Shown here: in pieces, positions 5,186 to 6,540 of the stretch
How the letters are laid out: each line of letters starts with the position of its first letter
Numbering within the stretch: the stretch's first letter is position 1
Source: JALZAH01 sp051000755
GTDB lineage: Bacteria; Actinomycetota; Acidimicrobiia; Acidimicrobiales; Palsa-688
Reading direction: 5' to 3'
Assembly (NCBI GenBank): GCA_051000755.1
Contig: JBPCNZ010000152.1
Coordinates: 1 to 6,540, forward strand
DNA: 6,540 bases
Translations under genes and position numbers: made by a program
The notes under the pieces: model-generated
Told to the model about the DNA's origin: nothing
The model's input: only the letters and a program-made list of their open reading frames with translations
The model's database searches: none

Positions 5186-6306
5186 CGACGGCCCCCGATC
5201 TGCGGTCACTGGCTGATTCCACCGAGGAGGAGGCCAGACGTCGACTAAAGGTCATCGACGGTCGTGGGCAGCAGGAGGATGAGCCGCGAGTACAACGCCA
5301 ACTCACCGCCCGCCGCGCCTCCCAGGTCCGCCAGGAGCGCCCCACGTGGCTGTGGTGCCGGTGGATTCCCGCCGCCGCCCTGTCCCTCCTCGTCGGCCGT
5401 CAAGGCGCAGGGAAGACGACGTGGATCTCCCACGTCGTCGCCGCCCTGTCCGCCGGCCGCAACCTCCCCGACGACGAGGAACGTGCCCCCATCCGGGCCG
5501 GCATGTTGTCACTAGAGGAGCCAGCCGGTCGGGTCGTGTCCCGACTGGCCGCGGCCGGCGCCGAGCTCGACCAGGTGGACGTGCTCGGCCTGGTCGCCGA
5601 CATCGACGACGACGGTCGAGTCGTGTCGAGGATGTGGCGGCTCCCCAGCGACTGTGAACTCCTCGCCCAACGCATCGAGCGGTCCGGGCTCGGCCTGGTC
5701 GTCATCGACGGGCTCGGCTACGCCATCGGAGGCGACTCCCACAACTACGCCAACGTCGGCTCGGCCCTCGCCGGTTTGGCGGCTGTCGCCGAGCGGACCG
5801 GCTGCGCCATCATCGGGCTCACCCACCCCCCCAAGGGCAGCTCCGATCCGGTCACCGCCGCGATCGGGTCGACGGCGTGGACCGCCATCCCCCGCCTCGT
5901 GACCGTTCTCGGCCGTCACCCCGACGACGACCACCGGCGCGTCGTCCGGGTGGCAAAAACCAACTACGTGGAACCGGAGTCGGGCTGGGCGTGGACGATC
6001 AGCGACGACCCCGAACGCGAGGTCGGCTTCGTCACCGCCCTCGAGCGATGTCACCTTGACGCCGAGGATCTGACCGCGGCGGCCGCGACCTCCGAGGAGC
6101 GGGGAGCGCTCGCCGAGGCCACCGAGTGGCTCGCCGATCACCTGGCGGCCGGGCCGAAGGCGGCCAAGGGCGTCAAGGATGCTGCCCGGACCGACGACAT
6201 CGCCGAGCGGACCCTCGCCCGGGCCAAGACCAAGCTGTCGGTCCGTTCCGTTAAGGACGGCAACGGCTGGGTCTGGACGCTCCCAAACCAAGGGTGCCAA
6301 CCATGA
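5182..6306 (+). CDS. RepA-like AAA ATPase (AAA_25, hexameric replicative helicase type) with C-terminal winged helix
   Basis: This 374-residue P-loop ATPase has the RecA-like fold of the RSF1010 RepA/AAA_25 family, hexameric helicases or motors of plasmid and phage replication. Walker A is GRQGAGKTT (72-80). A catalytic Glu lies in MLSLEEP (108-114), Walker B is LVVIDGLG (172-179), and the sensor segment IIGLTHPPKG (210-219) follows. The N-terminus (17-58) is a charged helical extension. The C-terminus (308-368) is a winged-helix-like module (AEATEWLADHLAAGPKAAKG, ISERTL-like AERTLARAKTKL, ending GWVWTLP) common to this family. I chose ATG 5182, which overlaps the previous stop as ATGA; the open frame extends further upstream to 4927, but that part shadows the preceding gene. 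The last codons (QGCQP) contain the first downstream iteron. No primase domain is fused or adjacent. Confidence 0.88.
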   Translation: MTTAPDLRSLADSTEEEARRRLKVIDGRGQQEDEPRVQRQLTARRASQVRQERPTWLWCRWIPAAALSLLVGRQGAGKTTWISHVVAALSAGRNLPDDEERAPIRAGMLSLEEPAGRVVSRLAAAGAELDQVDVLGLVADIDDDGRVVSRMWRLPSDCELLAQRIERSGLGLVVIDGLGYAIGGDSHNYANVGSALAGLAAVAERTGCAIIGLTHPPKGSSDPVTAAIGSTAWTAIPRLVTVLGRHPDDDHRRVVRVAKTNYVEPESGWAWTISDDPEREVGFVTALERCHLDAEDLTAAAATSEERGALAEATEWLADHLAAGPKAAKGVKDAARTDDIAERTLARAKTKLSVRSVKDGNGWVWTLPNQGCQP

Positions 6307-6407
6307 CGGGACACTCTGACTCCGCAGGTGTTGGCATCCTTGGCATCCTTCCACTTGACCTGCGGTTTCGCGGCCCCAAAGGGTGCCAAGATGACCAAGG
6401 ATGCCAA
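6290..6407. repeat. Five-copy 11-bp iteron cluster, candidate replication origin or binding region
   Basis: The 11-mer AAGGRTGCCAA occurs five times: aagggtgccaa at 6290-6300 (+) and 6379-6389 (+), aaggatgccaa at 6397-6407 (+), and as reverse complement ttggcatcctt at 6331-6341 and 6340-6350 (-). Two variants, G or A at the fifth base, account for all copies. The first copy lies inside the 3' end of the ATPase gene. Repeated short sites next to a replication-type ATPase suggest an iteron-containing origin or an initiator/regulator binding array. Confidence 0.8.
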
Positions 6408-6412
6408 CACCT
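6326..6412. repeat. 18-bp perfect inverted repeat enclosing the iterons
   Basis: The arms aggtgttggcatccttgg (6326-6343) and ccaaggatgccaacacct (6395-6412) are exact reverse complements, separated by 51 nt that contain two further iterons. Each arm embeds one iteron plus a shared flanking ggtg/cacc. The long loop and absence of a downstream T-run argue against an intrinsic terminator. A cruciform or paired initiator-binding site is more likely. Confidence 0.85.
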
Positions 6413-6422
6413 AAGCTTGCGA

Positions 6423-6539
6423 TTAAACCCTTGCTGCTGATTGGGCGGTCTTTTTGACGGCGGGGTAGCGGGTTCTGGGCGGTCTTCGGGTGCCTTTGGG
6501 GCGGCCGGGGCCGGCGGTGTGGGATTTTGGTGGACTGGC
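6423..6539 (-). CDS. Probable transposase, C-terminal fragment at the window edge
   Basis: On the minus strand a frame open from the window edge encodes 38 residues ending at TAA (complement of 6423-6425): ASPPKSHTAGPGRPKGTRRP, then PRTRYPAVKKTAQSAARV. The basic GRPKGTRRPPRTRYPAVKKT tail resembles the C-termini of actinobacterial IS transposases (IS701-like and related groups) as I recall them. If so, an insertion sequence starts here and its end lies between about 6412 and 6423, directly beside the iterons. The rest of the gene is outside the window and no terminal inverted repeat can be verified, so a different basic protein is possible. Confidence 0.5.
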   Translation of the reverse strand, partial: ASPPKSHTAGPGRPKGTRRPPRTRYPAVKKTAQSAARV

Positions 6540-6540
6540 T

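Larger units (their letters stand above)
1217..6422. mobile_element. Integrated mobile element (prophage, satellite or integrative plasmid), left part
   Basis: Integrase, HTH protein and XRE repressor face left, while excisionase, four small operon genes, a RepA-like ATPase and iterons face right around one shared control region. This is the standard architecture of a temperate integrated element. The left boundary is placed just after the host acyltransferase stop; the right boundary is not seen, because a probable insertion sequence begins near 6423 and the element may continue beyond it. No structural phage genes, relaxase, FtsK/TraB translocase, primase or cargo genes are visible, so the class of element cannot be decided here. 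Confidence 0.65.

Noticed and set aside
5512..6354. Minus-strand 280-residue open frame opposite the ATPase
   Set aside because: It is the antisense of a gene with clear Walker motifs. Its N-terminal GCQGCQ reflects the iterons read in reverse.
6326..6412. Intrinsic transcription terminator for the ATPase operon
   Set aside because: The arms are 51 nt apart and no T-run follows on either strand; repeated iterons inside the loop favour a binding region or origin.
6290..6412. CRISPR array
   Set aside because: The repeats are only 11 bp, occur in mixed orientation with irregular spacing, and no cas gene is nearby.

Overview
The window is GC-rich with strongly GC-biased third codon positions, GTG starts and many 4- to 8-nt gene overlaps. 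Together with a phosphatidylinositol-mannoside-type acyltransferase gene at the left, this points to an actinobacterium (Actinomycetota). The sequence does not fix the class or genus.

Layout. Positions 1-1216 look like host chromosome: the Arg-rich C-terminal tail of an unidentified protein (2-166), then a complete LPLAT/PatA-like acyltransferase (212-1216). From about 1217 to about 6420 lies one arm of an integrated mobile element (prophage, satellite or integrative plasmid). A leftward operon encodes an XRE repressor (2908-3606), an HTH DNA-binding protein (2308-2904) and a tyrosine integrase (1224-2315) whose stop codon is only 7 nt from the host gene's stop. A divergent control region (3607-3715) holds three copies of a CTCGTGCGCT half-site around a TTGACA promoter. 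A rightward operon encodes a MerR/HTH_17-type excisionase (3716-3919), a zinc-ribbon protein (3973-4239), a helical protein (4236-4757), an unknown protein (4754-5185) and a RepA-like AAA ATPase (5182-6306). The last four genes overlap at their stop/start codons by 4 nt each.

Immediately downstream, 6290-6412 holds five copies of an 11-bp iteron, AAGGRTGCCAA, two of them inside an 18-bp inverted repeat. This is a good candidate replication origin or binding region for the ATPase operon. The right edge (6423-6539, minus strand) is the C-terminal end of a probable transposase, so an insertion sequence abuts, and may truncate, the replication module.

How the parts probably work together (inference). 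The repressor and integrase share one transcript, which would keep the element integrated. Relief of repression at the shared operator would switch on the excisionase together with the replication genes, coupling excision to replication. No primase, Rep initiator, relaxase, capsid or cargo gene is visible here. The most distinctive observations are the iteron cluster, a diverged ~60-bp tandem duplication across the excisionase/zinc-ribbon junction that leaves a decoy start codon, the operator array, and a near-perfect 24-bp palindrome inside the HTH gene.
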